5,839 bases of DNA from positions 1 to 5,839 of the forward strand of contig CALCCV010000132.1 in assembly GCA_937900305.1 (NCBI GenBank). Reading direction: 5' to 3'. Below, in pieces: positions 1-5,690 of the stretch. The translations under genes and the position numbers were made by a program. Each line of letters opens with the position of its first letter. Within the stretch, counting starts at the first letter, position 1. Under the pieces are notes generated by a model that was not told where the DNA came from, made no database searches, and saw only the letters and a list, made by a program, of their open reading frames with translations. This stretch comes from an uncultured Pseudobdellovibrionaceae bacterium. Lineage in GTDB: Bacteria > Bdellovibrionota > Bdellovibrionia > Bdellovibrionales > Bdellovibrionaceae.

Positions 1-40
1 GTGTTCAACCCAAGCTATTGAATCCACAGGCGACCGACAA

Positions 41-69
41 ATTATAGAAAGAGGCTCACCGCTGTTTAA
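41..69 (-). promoter_or_regulatory. Weak candidate promoter reading leftward out of the window
   Basis: On the minus strand a perfect TATAAT lies at 46-41, and 17 bp upstream of it is TTAAAC (69-64), which matches only three of six bases of a -35 box. If real, it would drive a minus-strand gene beyond the left edge. The rest of 1-98 holds no complete gene. Plus-strand frames in it are closed by stops at 19-21, 45-47 and 74-76, so a few C-terminal codons of an upstream plus-strand gene cannot be excluded. Confidence 0.22.
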
Positions 70-77
70 GTGTTGAA

Positions 78-100
78 ACGTGTCGAAATTTTTGACACGT
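78..100. promoter_or_regulatory. 23-bp palindrome at the start of the regulator gene, possible operator
   Basis: ACGTGTC (78-84) and GACACGT (94-100) are perfect 7-bp inverted arms around an A/T-rich 9-bp centre, with three further pairs (AAA/TTT) inside. The right arm contains TTGACA (92-97), an exact -35 hexamer, although no good -10 follows at 16-18 bp. The palindrome also covers the earliest possible GTG start (99) of the next gene. This geometry fits an operator bound by a dimeric repressor, possibly autoregulation by the winged-helix protein encoded next. It is not a terminator, because the T-run is in the loop. The binding function is inferred only from symmetry and position. Confidence 0.45.
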
Positions 101-1532
101 GCGCTGCGGTATGGGCAGTTTATTTTTCTTTCGATGTCAGCTAGTGCAAAGTCCTTGTGGACGTGTGATTCTTGGCACCTTCGTTGCTTTCTCTCTGTCT
201 ATGGCAAAGACAGCTCAAACCCCTCTGCAAAAGTCCTCGCTCGCCAGTCAGCTTTCTGAAGACATTCGGCGCCAAAATGAAGTTGGCACTCGTCATTCGA
301 TAGATGGAGCTGTGGGAGCTGATCCATCTGTGGAAACTCAAATTTACAACGCTCTTTTTGTTGACGTGAACGTTAAAAAAGCGGTCGCCCTCGCCTTTTC
401 TGACGGCGCTGGGCCCTTGAGTGTGATCAATGCATTTTTAGGGAGTGGTCAGTTGGCGCCGGCCGAACAGTTGATTGAGGCGATTTTAAGAGAGAACATT
501 TCAAAAAATGAGCGCTCTGAAATTTTACTCACACTGGCCCGTCTTCACGCGTATCGGGGTGAGTGGCAGAAGTGCATTGCCGTTGCGACGGAGGCCTTGG
601 AGCAAGAGCCTTCCAGTCTGCCGCGAACGGCGCTGCTCATGGCTCGAGCCGTCGCCTGGTTTGAGACCGAACGCATCGATGAAGCCGCGCGGGACTTGTT
701 TCCGGTGAGCTCTTCGGCTGCGATCTATCCTTTTTCAGTCTCAGTTATCTATGCGCAATGCCTAGAAATTCGAATTCAAGCGCTGCGGGGTCTGGTCATG
801 GAAGCCAAACAACAATTGCAAAAACTGTGGCAGATCCTCGGAAAAGCCAATCGTCTGAATCCAGATTTTCTCTTGGCTTTGGCCCGCACGGAACTTTTTT
901 TGTGTCGTGTGTTTGGCGACGTCAGCCGGCCCTGGGCGACGGCAGGGTTGCTCATCGCCAGAAGTTTGGGGCAAGAGGTTTATGTCGGACTGGCGGGTCT
1001 AGAACTCGCCTGCTCAGCGCCAGAGGCCGCAAAACCAAATGCTTTCTTTTTGAAGCAGTTTGTCTTTCCTTACCTAGGTCAACAGCCTGTGTTGAAGAAA
1101 CACTTTGATGAAATCAAAGATCATTCACCCTCAACGATGACCGCAAAGATGATGTTAAAGGCGCTGACCCAAAACTCTCCGAATCTCAGCGACGAAGGTG
1201 TCAATGAACTCGTGACTCGCGGGACCACGCAATTGTATTTTTCTCAGGCCCGAGCACTTGTGCAATTGGATCGGTGGCATTTTTCTTTTGTCGATTCCGA
1301 ACAGTTCCATAAGGCGCTCCAGATACTTTCTAGTCGAGAGTCGATGAGCAAAGCCGAATTTTTTCGACGTCTGTGGGGAGAGCAGAAATATCAAGCGCAG
1401 TTGCACGATGCCCCCATCTACAACGTTCTGTCGCGATTGCGTAAGCTCGGCTTGCAGGTGGGAGTTGAAAAGGGCCTTCTTTTCACCCACAATTTTTTTG
1501 TCGTGGATGAAGCCAAGAGGGATGGGACGTGA
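99..1532 (+). CDS. TPR-containing regulator with C-terminal winged-helix DNA-binding domain
   Basis: Probable transcription regulator. Numbering is from the GTG at 99. Residues about 115-205 are helical with TPR character (LARLHAYRGEWQKCIAVATEAL at about 146-167, followed by an EAARDL helix), and helices continue to about 390. Residues about 400-470 look like an OmpR/SARP-type winged helix: a helix ending ALQILSSRES, SKAEFFRRLWG as the second helix, then APIYNVLSRLRKLG as the recognition helix, with a short strand pair after it. Such proteins usually use the TPR part to sense partners and the wing domain to bind promoters. The start is uncertain. GTG 99, ATG 111 and ATG 201 are in frame, none has a convincing Shine-Dalgarno site, and GTG 99 lies in a palindrome. 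The stretch before ATG 201 encodes a hydrophobic run (VILGTFVAF) that would be odd in a soluble regulator, so the real start may be 201. The stop overlaps the following gene's start, implying translational coupling. The target genes are unknown. Confidence 0.8.
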   Translation: MRCGMGSLFFFRCQLVQSPCGRVILGTFVAFSLSMAKTAQTPLQKSSLASQLSEDIRRQNEVGTRHSIDGAVGADPSVETQIYNALFVDVNVKKAVALAFSDGAGPLSVINAFLGSGQLAPAEQLIEAILRENISKNERSEILLTLARLHAYRGEWQKCIAVATEALEQEPSSLPRTALLMARAVAWFETERIDEAARDLFPVSSSAAIYPFSVSVIYAQCLEIRIQALRGLVMEAKQQLQKLWQILGKANRLNPDFLLALARTELFLCRVFGDVSRPWATAGLLIARSLGQEVYVGLAGLELACSAPEAAKPNAFFLKQFVFPYLGQQPVLKKHFDEIKDHSPSTMTAKMMLKALTQNSPNLSDEGVNELVTRGTTQLYFSQARALVQLDRWHFSFVDSEQFHKALQILSSRESMSKAEFFRRLWGEQKYQAQLHDAPIYNVLSRLRKLGLQVGVEKGLLFTHNFFVVDEAKRDGT

Positions 1533-3490
1533 AGAATTGTTACGGGATCGTTCTTCTCATCATCCTTTTTAATCACCCGGCCAGGGCTTTTCTCAATGGA
1601 TCTTGCTCCGCCGAAGGAGAGGTGAAGTCGATCGAGGTTCGGTGGCAGAATGACCAACAGGAAGTGATGATTGACGGAAAATCTCGTCCCGCGGCCCTCT
1701 TTCGCACGGGCAGTCAGAGTTCATTTTTGAGCTGGCTCGTGGAAGCGGAAGAAATCAAGGGTCTTCAGCAAAAATTTCTTTTGAGGATACCTTCACCAGG
1801 TTCAGTGTCGGCAAGTTTAGAGGCATTTGCAGTGACGGCAAGGAGTCAGCGAGACCTTTTGGGTGGCCAGACGCCGAAGCTCGTCTTTAAAAAGAAATTA
1901 AAATGTCACTTCGTCGAAACGTTGCCAGAGGAGACAACGCTCGGGAGTGATGTGAAAGGTCCCGAGACGGGCCTTGTGGCCACGTTTGATAAAGCCTCGT
2001 CACCTCAGCTTGTGGCAAACGATCAGATTTTTCCATTTTTAACACGACTTAGAATTAGCAAATTGCCCAACCAGTCCTACCGCGCCCTGTTTCGGAATTT
2101 TGTGGTTGAAGCAGGTGACCTTTCAAAGTGTTCCCGAAGTTTGCAAATTGAATATAAACAAACATTTTCGTTTTTCAGATTTGCCGTCGCCGATTATGAC
2201 AAGAAATTGAGAGAAACTCCTTCCGATGAATCCGTATTGCAAGAACGAAAAGAGATTCAGGCAATGGGTGAATTTCTCATTGAGGTTTTGCAAAAAGCTC
2301 GAACAGAAGGGGATGAGTGTTTTGGACAAATGGCAAAGGTGCATCTCCTGAATTCGGTGGCCTTCACAATGGAAAGAAATCAGAATTTCGTATCTCAGAC
2401 ACGAGACGCTCTTTTGGGCGGATTCGAACTTCAGTTGATGACATTGGCGCTTTTGCAAAATGAAAAAACGATCCGGTTTATTTCGGCTGATTCGCGGAGC
2501 GATCAAGATTCACCGTTGGGACGACGAACGGCTGATGGAAAACCTCTCATTCAAGGATTCTACAATTGCCAAAATCGAACGATGCATCTCGATGCAGAAA
2601 TGGATCCCTCTGACTTGGCTGGTCTTTTTTTGCACGAGATCACGCATTTCTTTTTTGACACCGACGGTCCGAATCAAGAAGCTTCTGCCTCGCTTCTATT
2701 GATTGATGAAACCTTAGCCGCCGTTACGGCAGCCTTTTTTCAAAAAGCAATGCGCGTGCGGGCGGGTGAAATCGAAACATTGTCCACGACTGAGAACTTC
2801 AATCCGCTAGCTAGATTTTTTGATCCCGTTGGTTTTTTTTCGAGGGCGTTTGACGTTCTTGAATCTGGCAAAATGCCTATCACCCTCCAGGCATTTATGG
2901 ATCAGACCTTTTTTGCAAAAAAAAATGAGAATTTGTCACCGATTGTTTCAAAGATGATCGAGTCTTCTTTTGCGGAGGTGACTAAATCTCACTTTAAATT
3001 TGCAAGTGAAAGAGAAAGGGATCAGTTTTCCGAAAACACGAGCTCATTGGCTTTGGAGGCCAGTTTTTATCCTCTCGGAAAACAAATTGAGAAGGCCTTC
3101 ACTCTTCGGCTGGGCAACAAGCCACTCAGTCTGTTTTCGAAATTGAGTCCGAATCAGATCTATTACGTCGACACCCGAGCGGGTGTTCTGTATTCATCGA
3201 ATCTCGCAGAGGCTTATGGGTGGCTTCAGAAAATTGTCGAGCGGGCGGAGGGAGGGGCCTCGCGTCAGTGCGAGGCCCTCACTCAAGCGGCAAAAGCAGA
3301 TGACCTTCATGGCTATCTCGGAATCGGCGTCGTTGACGAAGATTTTGAACGTTCCGGCAGAGGCACCATCATGCCAGGTGCTCCGAGCACTGCGATGCCT
3401 GGCCGGGGCACCGTGATGCCCGGCGGCCGGGGGACTGTGATGCCATCGGCTCCTCTGCGTTTATGTATTCATGGCAACGAAGGGATCTAG
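1529..3490 (+). CDS. Secreted HEXXH zinc-metallopeptidase-like protein with C-terminal GRGTVMP repeats
   Basis: A 653 aa exported protein. It starts at GTG in a GTGA overlap with the regulator's stop, with a purine-rich AGAGGGA a few bases upstream. The N-terminus is a Sec signal peptide: MKNCYG, a hydrophobic IVLLIILF core, and probable cleavage after ARA at residue 20. The only catalytic signature is H369-E-I-T-H373 in a hydrophobic helix (LAGLFLHEITHFFF), with E394 (LIDETLAAV) as a candidate third zinc ligand 21 residues later, as in gluzincins. Residues 21-360 show no family I recognise. Several cysteines in the mature part (C26, one each in KLKCHF, LSKCSR, DECFG, YNCQN, RQCEA and C646) suit a periplasmic or extracellular fold with disulfides. 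Residues 609-639 are a short repeat, listed separately. Translational coupling to the TPR/winged-helix gene suggests a shared function. Peptidase activity and substrate are inferred, and the HEXXH motif alone could be coincidental, although its helix context is convincing. Confidence 0.82.
   Translation: MKNCYGIVLLIILFNHPARAFLNGSCSAEGEVKSIEVRWQNDQQEVMIDGKSRPAALFRTGSQSSFLSWLVEAEEIKGLQQKFLLRIPSPGSVSASLEAFAVTARSQRDLLGGQTPKLVFKKKLKCHFVETLPEETTLGSDVKGPETGLVATFDKASSPQLVANDQIFPFLTRLRISKLPNQSYRALFRNFVVEAGDLSKCSRSLQIEYKQTFSFFRFAVADYDKKLRETPSDESVLQERKEIQAMGEFLIEVLQKARTEGDECFGQMAKVHLLNSVAFTMERNQNFVSQTRDALLGGFELQLMTLALLQNEKTIRFISADSRSDQDSPLGRRTADGKPLIQGFYNCQNRTMHLDAEMDPSDLAGLFLHEITHFFFDTDGPNQEASASLLLIDETLAAVTAAFFQKAMRVRAGEIETLSTTENFNPLARFFDPVGFFSRAFDVLESGKMPITLQAFMDQTFFAKKNENLSPIVSKMIESSFAEVTKSHFKFASERERDQFSENTSSLALEASFYPLGKQIEKAFTLRLGNKPLSLFSKLSPNQIYYVDTRAGVLYSSNLAEAYGWLQKIVERAEGGASRQCEALTQAAKADDLHGYLGIGVVDEDFERSGRGTIMPGAPSTAMPGRGTVMPGGRGTVMPSAPLRLCIHGNEGI
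3353..3445 (+). repeat. Tandem repeat encoding GRGT(I/V)MP units near the peptidase C-terminus
   Basis: Four units in a row encode S-GRGTIMP, G-APSTAMP (diverged), GRGTVMP and G-GRGTVMP, residues 609-639, with a period of 8 residues (one unit of 7). The three good copies use different codons for the same residues (aga/cgg/cgg for Arg; ggc or ggg for Gly; acc or act for Thr). The repeat is therefore not a recent DNA slippage product, and the peptide motif looks maintained. It is followed by only 14 more residues. A flexible linker, surface anchor or binding tag are all possible, and no function is shown. Confidence 0.8.
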
Positions 3491-3888
3491 TTGCCTTCTC
3501 CTTGGGGAGTGTAGACCTCAGTAGACAAAATGGACACGACGGATTGGAGATTGTTGGGATCGTTGGGATTTTTTGTCGGGTCAACAAGTCTCAAGATTTT
3601 GCCTTCGAGGTGGATAACTTTTTGCGATTCTCCATTCGTGTCCCGGCAATTGAAGTCCGCGCTATAGCGAAGTTCAGCCTCTTCGGATTCCTCAGTCGCA
3701 ACAGCAACAACTTGGGTTTCGTTAGTGACGGCGCACTGCAAGCCTCGTCGATTTTCAAATGGAGCGATGAGAGCTTGAACTTGTGGCAAAGTTTCTAGGT
3801 GAGCTGACACCAACTTGGCCTCGCGCTCGAATGAAGCAAAAGCACTCAGTGACGAGAATAGACTCAAAGTAATAATTAAAGTTTTCAA
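3487..3888 (-). CDS. Small exported hypothetical protein
   Basis: A 133 aa protein of unknown family. The TTG start at 3888 is well supported: AAGGAG lies on the minus strand at 3901-3896, seven bases upstream. The N-terminus is a clear Sec signal peptide (MKTLIITLSLFSSLSAFA, probable cleavage after residue 18), so the mature protein of about 115 residues is periplasmic or secreted. C52 and C81 are the only cysteines and could form a disulfide. The mature part is polar and acidic, with alternating strand-like segments (QVVAVATEE, AELRYSADFNC, KVIHLEGKILRLV), suggesting a small beta-rich domain. An Asn/Pro-rich turn, NPNDPNN (residues 107-113), comes from a 9-bp duplication. It converges on the peptidase gene with a 4-bp overlap of the stop codons. 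LysR lies upstream in the same direction across a 153-bp gap, so it probably has its own promoter. I do not recognise a homologue. Confidence 0.82.
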   Translation of the reverse strand: MKTLIITLSLFSSLSAFASFEREAKLVSAHLETLPQVQALIAPFENRRGLQCAVTNETQVVAVATEESEEAELRYSADFNCRDTNGESQKVIHLEGKILRLVDPTKNPNDPNNLQSVVSILSTEVYTPQGEGN

Positions 3889-3912
3889 AATTTGTCTCCT
3901 TGGTTCGTTAAA

Positions 3913-3933
3913 GGGATATTAAAATGAAATCCC
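3913..3933. promoter_or_regulatory. Dyad in the leader of the small exported protein gene
   Basis: GGGAT (3913-3917) and ATCCC (3929-3933) are inverted arms around an A/T-rich 11-bp centre, which itself has three more symmetric pairs. The site lies 25 bp upstream of the TTG start at 3888 and overlaps the best -10-like hexamers of the gap: TAATAT on the minus strand (3921-3916) and TATTAA on the plus strand (3917-3922). A repressor bound here could control transcription in both directions. No -35 at the normal distance is strong on either strand, so promoter position is uncertain. Confidence 0.35.
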
Positions 3934-3949
3934 GAAAAGGAGAACAATC

Positions 3950-4021
3950 GTGACCTATCAGCACCAGTGCCAAAAAGTGGCAGTCGCGCAACTTTTCGAC
4001 ACTGATATCCAGGATATCTAG
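3950..4021 (+). CDS. Possible 23-aa small protein with a strong ribosome-binding site
   Basis: A GTG at 3950 is preceded by AAGGAG at 3937-3942 with a seven-base spacer, better than the initiation signals of most genes in this window. The frame runs 23 codons to TAG at 4019-4021. The peptide begins MTYQHQCQK, continues with the short apolar run VAVAQLF and ends DTDIQDI. It is soluble-looking and Gln-rich, with one Cys, and has no signal peptide or membrane segment. It diverges from the small exported protein gene (61-bp gap) and converges on the LysR gene. A possible plus-strand promoter is TTGTCT (3892-3897) with TATTAA (3917-3922), but the 19-bp spacer makes it weak. A chance occurrence remains possible because the ORF is very short and the region is also dyad-rich. 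Confidence 0.3.
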   Translation: MTYQHQCQKVAVAQLFDTDIQDI

Positions 4022-4041
4022 TCGGAACGGTGCACTGGTCA
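3951..4041. repeat. Nested inverted repeats between LysR and the small exported protein gene
   Basis: The outer arms ACCAGTGC (3963-3970) and GCACTGGT (4032-4039) pair perfectly over 8 bp. A competing pairing also exists: TGACC (3951-3955) with GGTCA (4037-4041) plus GCACC (3961-3965) with GGTGC (4029-4033). Inside lie AAAAGT/ACTTTT (3973-3978, 3991-3996), TGCCA/TGGCA (3968-3972, 3978-3982) and the hairpin at 3997-4024. As RNA, on either strand, this could form a multi-branched structure with mutually exclusive stems. No riboswitch family was recognised, and no U-tract follows any stem, so it is not an ordinary terminator. Confidence 0.4.
3997..4024. repeat. Perfect 15-bp palindrome inside a longer hairpin
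   Basis: GATATCCAGGATATC (4004-4018) is a perfect 7+1+7 palindrome. After a small asymmetric internal loop it is flanked by CGAC (3997-4000) and GTCG (4021-4024), which also pair. As DNA it resembles a dimer operator. As RNA it would be a 6-bp stem with a CAG loop above a 4-bp stem. It falls about 20 bp beyond the LysR stop codon. Without a U-run it would be at best a factor-assisted terminator or an RNA-stabilising hairpin. It also forms the last codons and stop of the possible small ORF. Confidence 0.5.
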
Positions 4042-4896
4042 TTAGGGTGATTTAAAAAAGGCTTCGCAGGCACGAGCTAATTCTTGGAAGGTTTTCAGCT
4101 GACGAAATTCCATGTGGTAAGCCAGATAGATTTCATCTTTAAAGGTTGGTGCTGATTTGACGGGTGCCAATGCCGAATGGGCCAGGGAGGCAACCCGACC
4201 CGGAAGCACGCCCACGCCCACACCTTCGGCGACCATACTGGCCACGACATCCAGGTTGGGAGAGGTGATCGTCCTTGAAAACTCGACTTTTTTTCGTTTT
4301 AATTTTCTCAAAATATCTTGGGATTGCAGCAAATCGGGTTCGCAGATCAGGATTTTTTCATTTTCAGGTTTTATTTTTTTACTTTGCCAGAGGGTCACTT
4401 CGTCTTCGCACAATTTTCGTAAAATCAGATCGGGGTGTCTGTGGGGATTAACCACAACACCCATGTCGATCTTTAAACTCAAAATGCCTTCGGTGATTTT
4501 GCGTGAAAGATCGTGGACCAAAGAAATTTCGAGCTCTGGGTTGTCGACCAAAACTTTCGGCAAAATTTTGGCCCAGGAAAAGTGGGCGACGGAGGCGTGG
4601 GCCCCTAAGCGAATATGACCTTTGACTTCACTCGAGGCCCTCTGAAGACTAGATTGCAACATAGTCCAATCTTGGTGAATTTTCTGAGCTTGATTTGAAA
4701 AAAGCTTGCCGGCGGGAGTGAGCTCAACCCCCCGCTTAGAGCGGATGAGAAGTCTTTGGCCCACCAATGCTTCCAATCTCTGCAAAGAAAGAGAAAGGGT
4801 GGGTTGAGTGATTCCGAGGCGCTCTGCCGCTCGCGAGACATTGCTGGTGGCGGCGACTTCGATGAAATAAAGAAGGTCTTGTGGATTTGGTAACAT
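4042..4896 (-). CDS. LysR-type transcriptional regulator
   Basis: A 284 aa DNA-binding regulator, slightly shorter than the usual 290-310 of the family. The N-terminus is a textbook LysR winged helix: DLLYFIEVAATSNVSRAAER, then LGITQPTLSLSLQRLEALVG (recognition helix about 31-44), then the wing LLIRSKRGVELTPAG (49-63). A linker helix follows (about 65-90), then the substrate-binding-like effector domain from about residue 94 (GHIRLGAH), including the typical segment VASMVAEGVGVGVLPGRVA (218-236). ATG 4896 is the first possible start, since an in-frame TAG lies just upstream. No clear Shine-Dalgarno is visible. The gene diverges from the intradiol dioxygenase gene with 102 bp between starts, so by the usual LysR logic it probably controls that gene in response to an aromatic ligand, and may repress itself. 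The ligand is unknown. Confidence 0.95.
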   Translation of the reverse strand: MLPNPQDLLYFIEVAATSNVSRAAERLGITQPTLSLSLQRLEALVGQRLLIRSKRGVELTPAGKLFSNQAQKIHQDWTMLQSSLQRASSEVKGHIRLGAHASVAHFSWAKILPKVLVDNPELEISLVHDLSRKITEGILSLKIDMGVVVNPHRHPDLILRKLCEDEVTLWQSKKIKPENEKILICEPDLLQSQDILRKLKRKKVEFSRTITSPNLDVVASMVAEGVGVGVLPGRVASLAHSALAPVKSAPTFKDEIYLAYHMEFRQLKTFQELARACEAFFKSP

Positions 4897-4916
4897 TGCC
4901 GGAATCTATCATAAAT

Positions 4917-4946
4917 TTGACCAATTGAAAGGATCTGATCTATTAA
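4917..4946 (+). promoter_or_regulatory. Candidate promoter of the dioxygenase gene
   Basis: TTGACC (4917-4922, five of six -35 bases) and TATTAA (4941-4946, four of six -10 bases) are separated by 18 bp. This places transcription start near 4953, about 45 bp before the ATG at 4999. It lies in the 102-bp divergent gap (4897-4998) shared with LysR. For LysR itself only an isolated TATGAT (minus strand, 4913-4908) without a fitting -35 was seen. Confidence 0.4.
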
Positions 4947-4957
4947 TTTTATTTAGA
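4939..4957. promoter_or_regulatory. Weak inverted repeat in the LysR/dioxygenase divergent gap
   Basis: TCTA (4939-4942) and TAGA (4954-4957) are inverted around an 11-bp A/T-rich centre and overlap the candidate -10 box of the dioxygenase promoter. LysR-type proteins bind partly symmetric A/T-rich sites near such promoters. Only four bases pair per arm, so chance is likely. ATCTAT also recurs directly at 4904-4909 and 4938-4943, and ATTATC at 4969-4974 and 4983-4988. None is a standard T-N11-A box with good arms. Confidence 0.2.
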
Positions 4958-4998
4958 GCGTCCTTAGGATTATCTTTGGCCATTATCAAGGAGAGAAA

Positions 4999-5661
4999 AT
5001 GATAAAAAGACGACAGTTGATCCAAAGTGGAGCCGCCGTGTTTGGTTTGTTGGGATTGGCGAAAGTGAACGAGGCGAAGGCTCGAGAGTTGTGTGGGTTG
5101 ACTCCGAAGCAAACAGAGGGTCCATTTTATCCCATTCAAAATCAAGCCGACAAAGACACGGATCTGACGTTTGTAGACGGCTCAGGTGGAGTCGCGCTGG
5201 GAGATGTCGTCTTGGTGCGGGGAGTGGTGAAAGATCAACACTGCGTGCCCGTCAAAGGAGCTTTGGTTGAAATTTGGCAAGCTTGTGCAACGGGAAAATA
5301 CAATCACCCGGCCGACCCAAACACAGCCGCGCTGGATCCAAACTTTCAATATTGGGGCAAAGCCGTCACGGACGCCGCCGGAAATTATCAGTTCAAAACG
5401 ATCATCCCTGGCGCCTATCCGGCCTCTGAAGATTGGATGAGGCCGCCGCACATTCATTTCAAAATTGCGGCCCTTGGTTATCAGGAATTGATCACTCAAA
5501 TGTATTTTTTTGGCAATGAGTTCAATAGCACGGATTTGATTTTACTCGCCATTCCTGAGTCCGAGCGCGACAGCGTCATCGTCGATTTCAAGGTTCCCCA
5601 GAGGTCGGACCGGGGTTTGCCCGTGGGCCAATTTGACATCTCAATCCGCAAATTGATTTAA
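4999..5661 (+). CDS. Exported intradiol ring-cleavage dioxygenase, protocatechuate 3,4-dioxygenase beta-like
   Basis: A 220 aa non-haem Fe(III) dioxygenase that opens catechol-type rings between the two hydroxyls using O2. Protocatechuate is the likely class of substrate. The ATG follows AAGGAG (4988-4993) at five bases. Residues 1-28 (KRRQLIQSG, then GAAVFGLLGLA) look like a twin-arginine signal with a non-canonical RRQLIQ, so a folded, metal-loaded enzyme may be exported. The family opening GLTPKQTEGPFYP is at 33-45. All four iron ligands are visible by comparison with PcaH: Y101 (GKYNHP), Y140 (PGAYP), H151 and H153 (RPPHIHF), with the active-site Arg at 148 and the following ITQMYF strand. 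It resembles PcaH (IWQA..GKY, LDPNF) more than catechol 1,2-dioxygenases, which have a helical N-terminal dimerisation domain absent here. There is no PcaG alpha subunit or later beta-ketoadipate gene nearby, so it may act as a homomer on a different catechol. The divergent LysR gene is its likely regulator. Confidence 0.92.
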   Translation: MIKRRQLIQSGAAVFGLLGLAKVNEAKARELCGLTPKQTEGPFYPIQNQADKDTDLTFVDGSGGVALGDVVLVRGVVKDQHCVPVKGALVEIWQACATGKYNHPADPNTAALDPNFQYWGKAVTDAAGNYQFKTIIPGAYPASEDWMRPPHIHFKIAALGYQELITQMYFFGNEFNSTDLILLAIPESERDSVIVDFKVPQRSDRGLPVGQFDISIRKLI

Positions 5662-5690
5662 CCGCTGGAGCACTTCGGTATTGCCGATTC

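Noticed and set aside
1..76. Short open frames at the left edge that could be the tail of an upstream gene
   Set aside because: All three plus frames stop within 76 bases, and too few codons are visible to tell a real tail from chance.
3400..3445. GC-rich hairpin at the end of the peptidase gene as a terminator
   Set aside because: GGGCA/TGCCC pairs over only 5 bp, no T-run follows, and the GC richness is explained by the Gly/Arg/Pro codons of the repeat.
3353..3445. CRISPR-like or intergenic tandem repeat
   Set aside because: The repeats are 21-24 bp, contiguous, in frame and codon-diverged, so they are a coding repeat without spacers.
3463..3798. Plus-strand 111-codon reading frame
   Set aside because: It lies opposite the small exported protein gene, which has a signal peptide and an ideal ribosome site. 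This frame has no ribosome site and no recognisable features.
3885..4073. Minus-strand 62-codon frame spanning the gap below LysR
   Set aside because: The GTG start lies inside the LysR coding region without a Shine-Dalgarno site, and the peptide has no recognisable pattern.
4157..4618. Plus-strand 153-codon reading frame
   Set aside because: It is antisense to the well-supported LysR gene, and its low-complexity composition looks like a shadow.
5182..5499. Minus-strand 105-codon frame
   Set aside because: It lies wholly opposite the dioxygenase, whose iron ligands and family motifs are intact.
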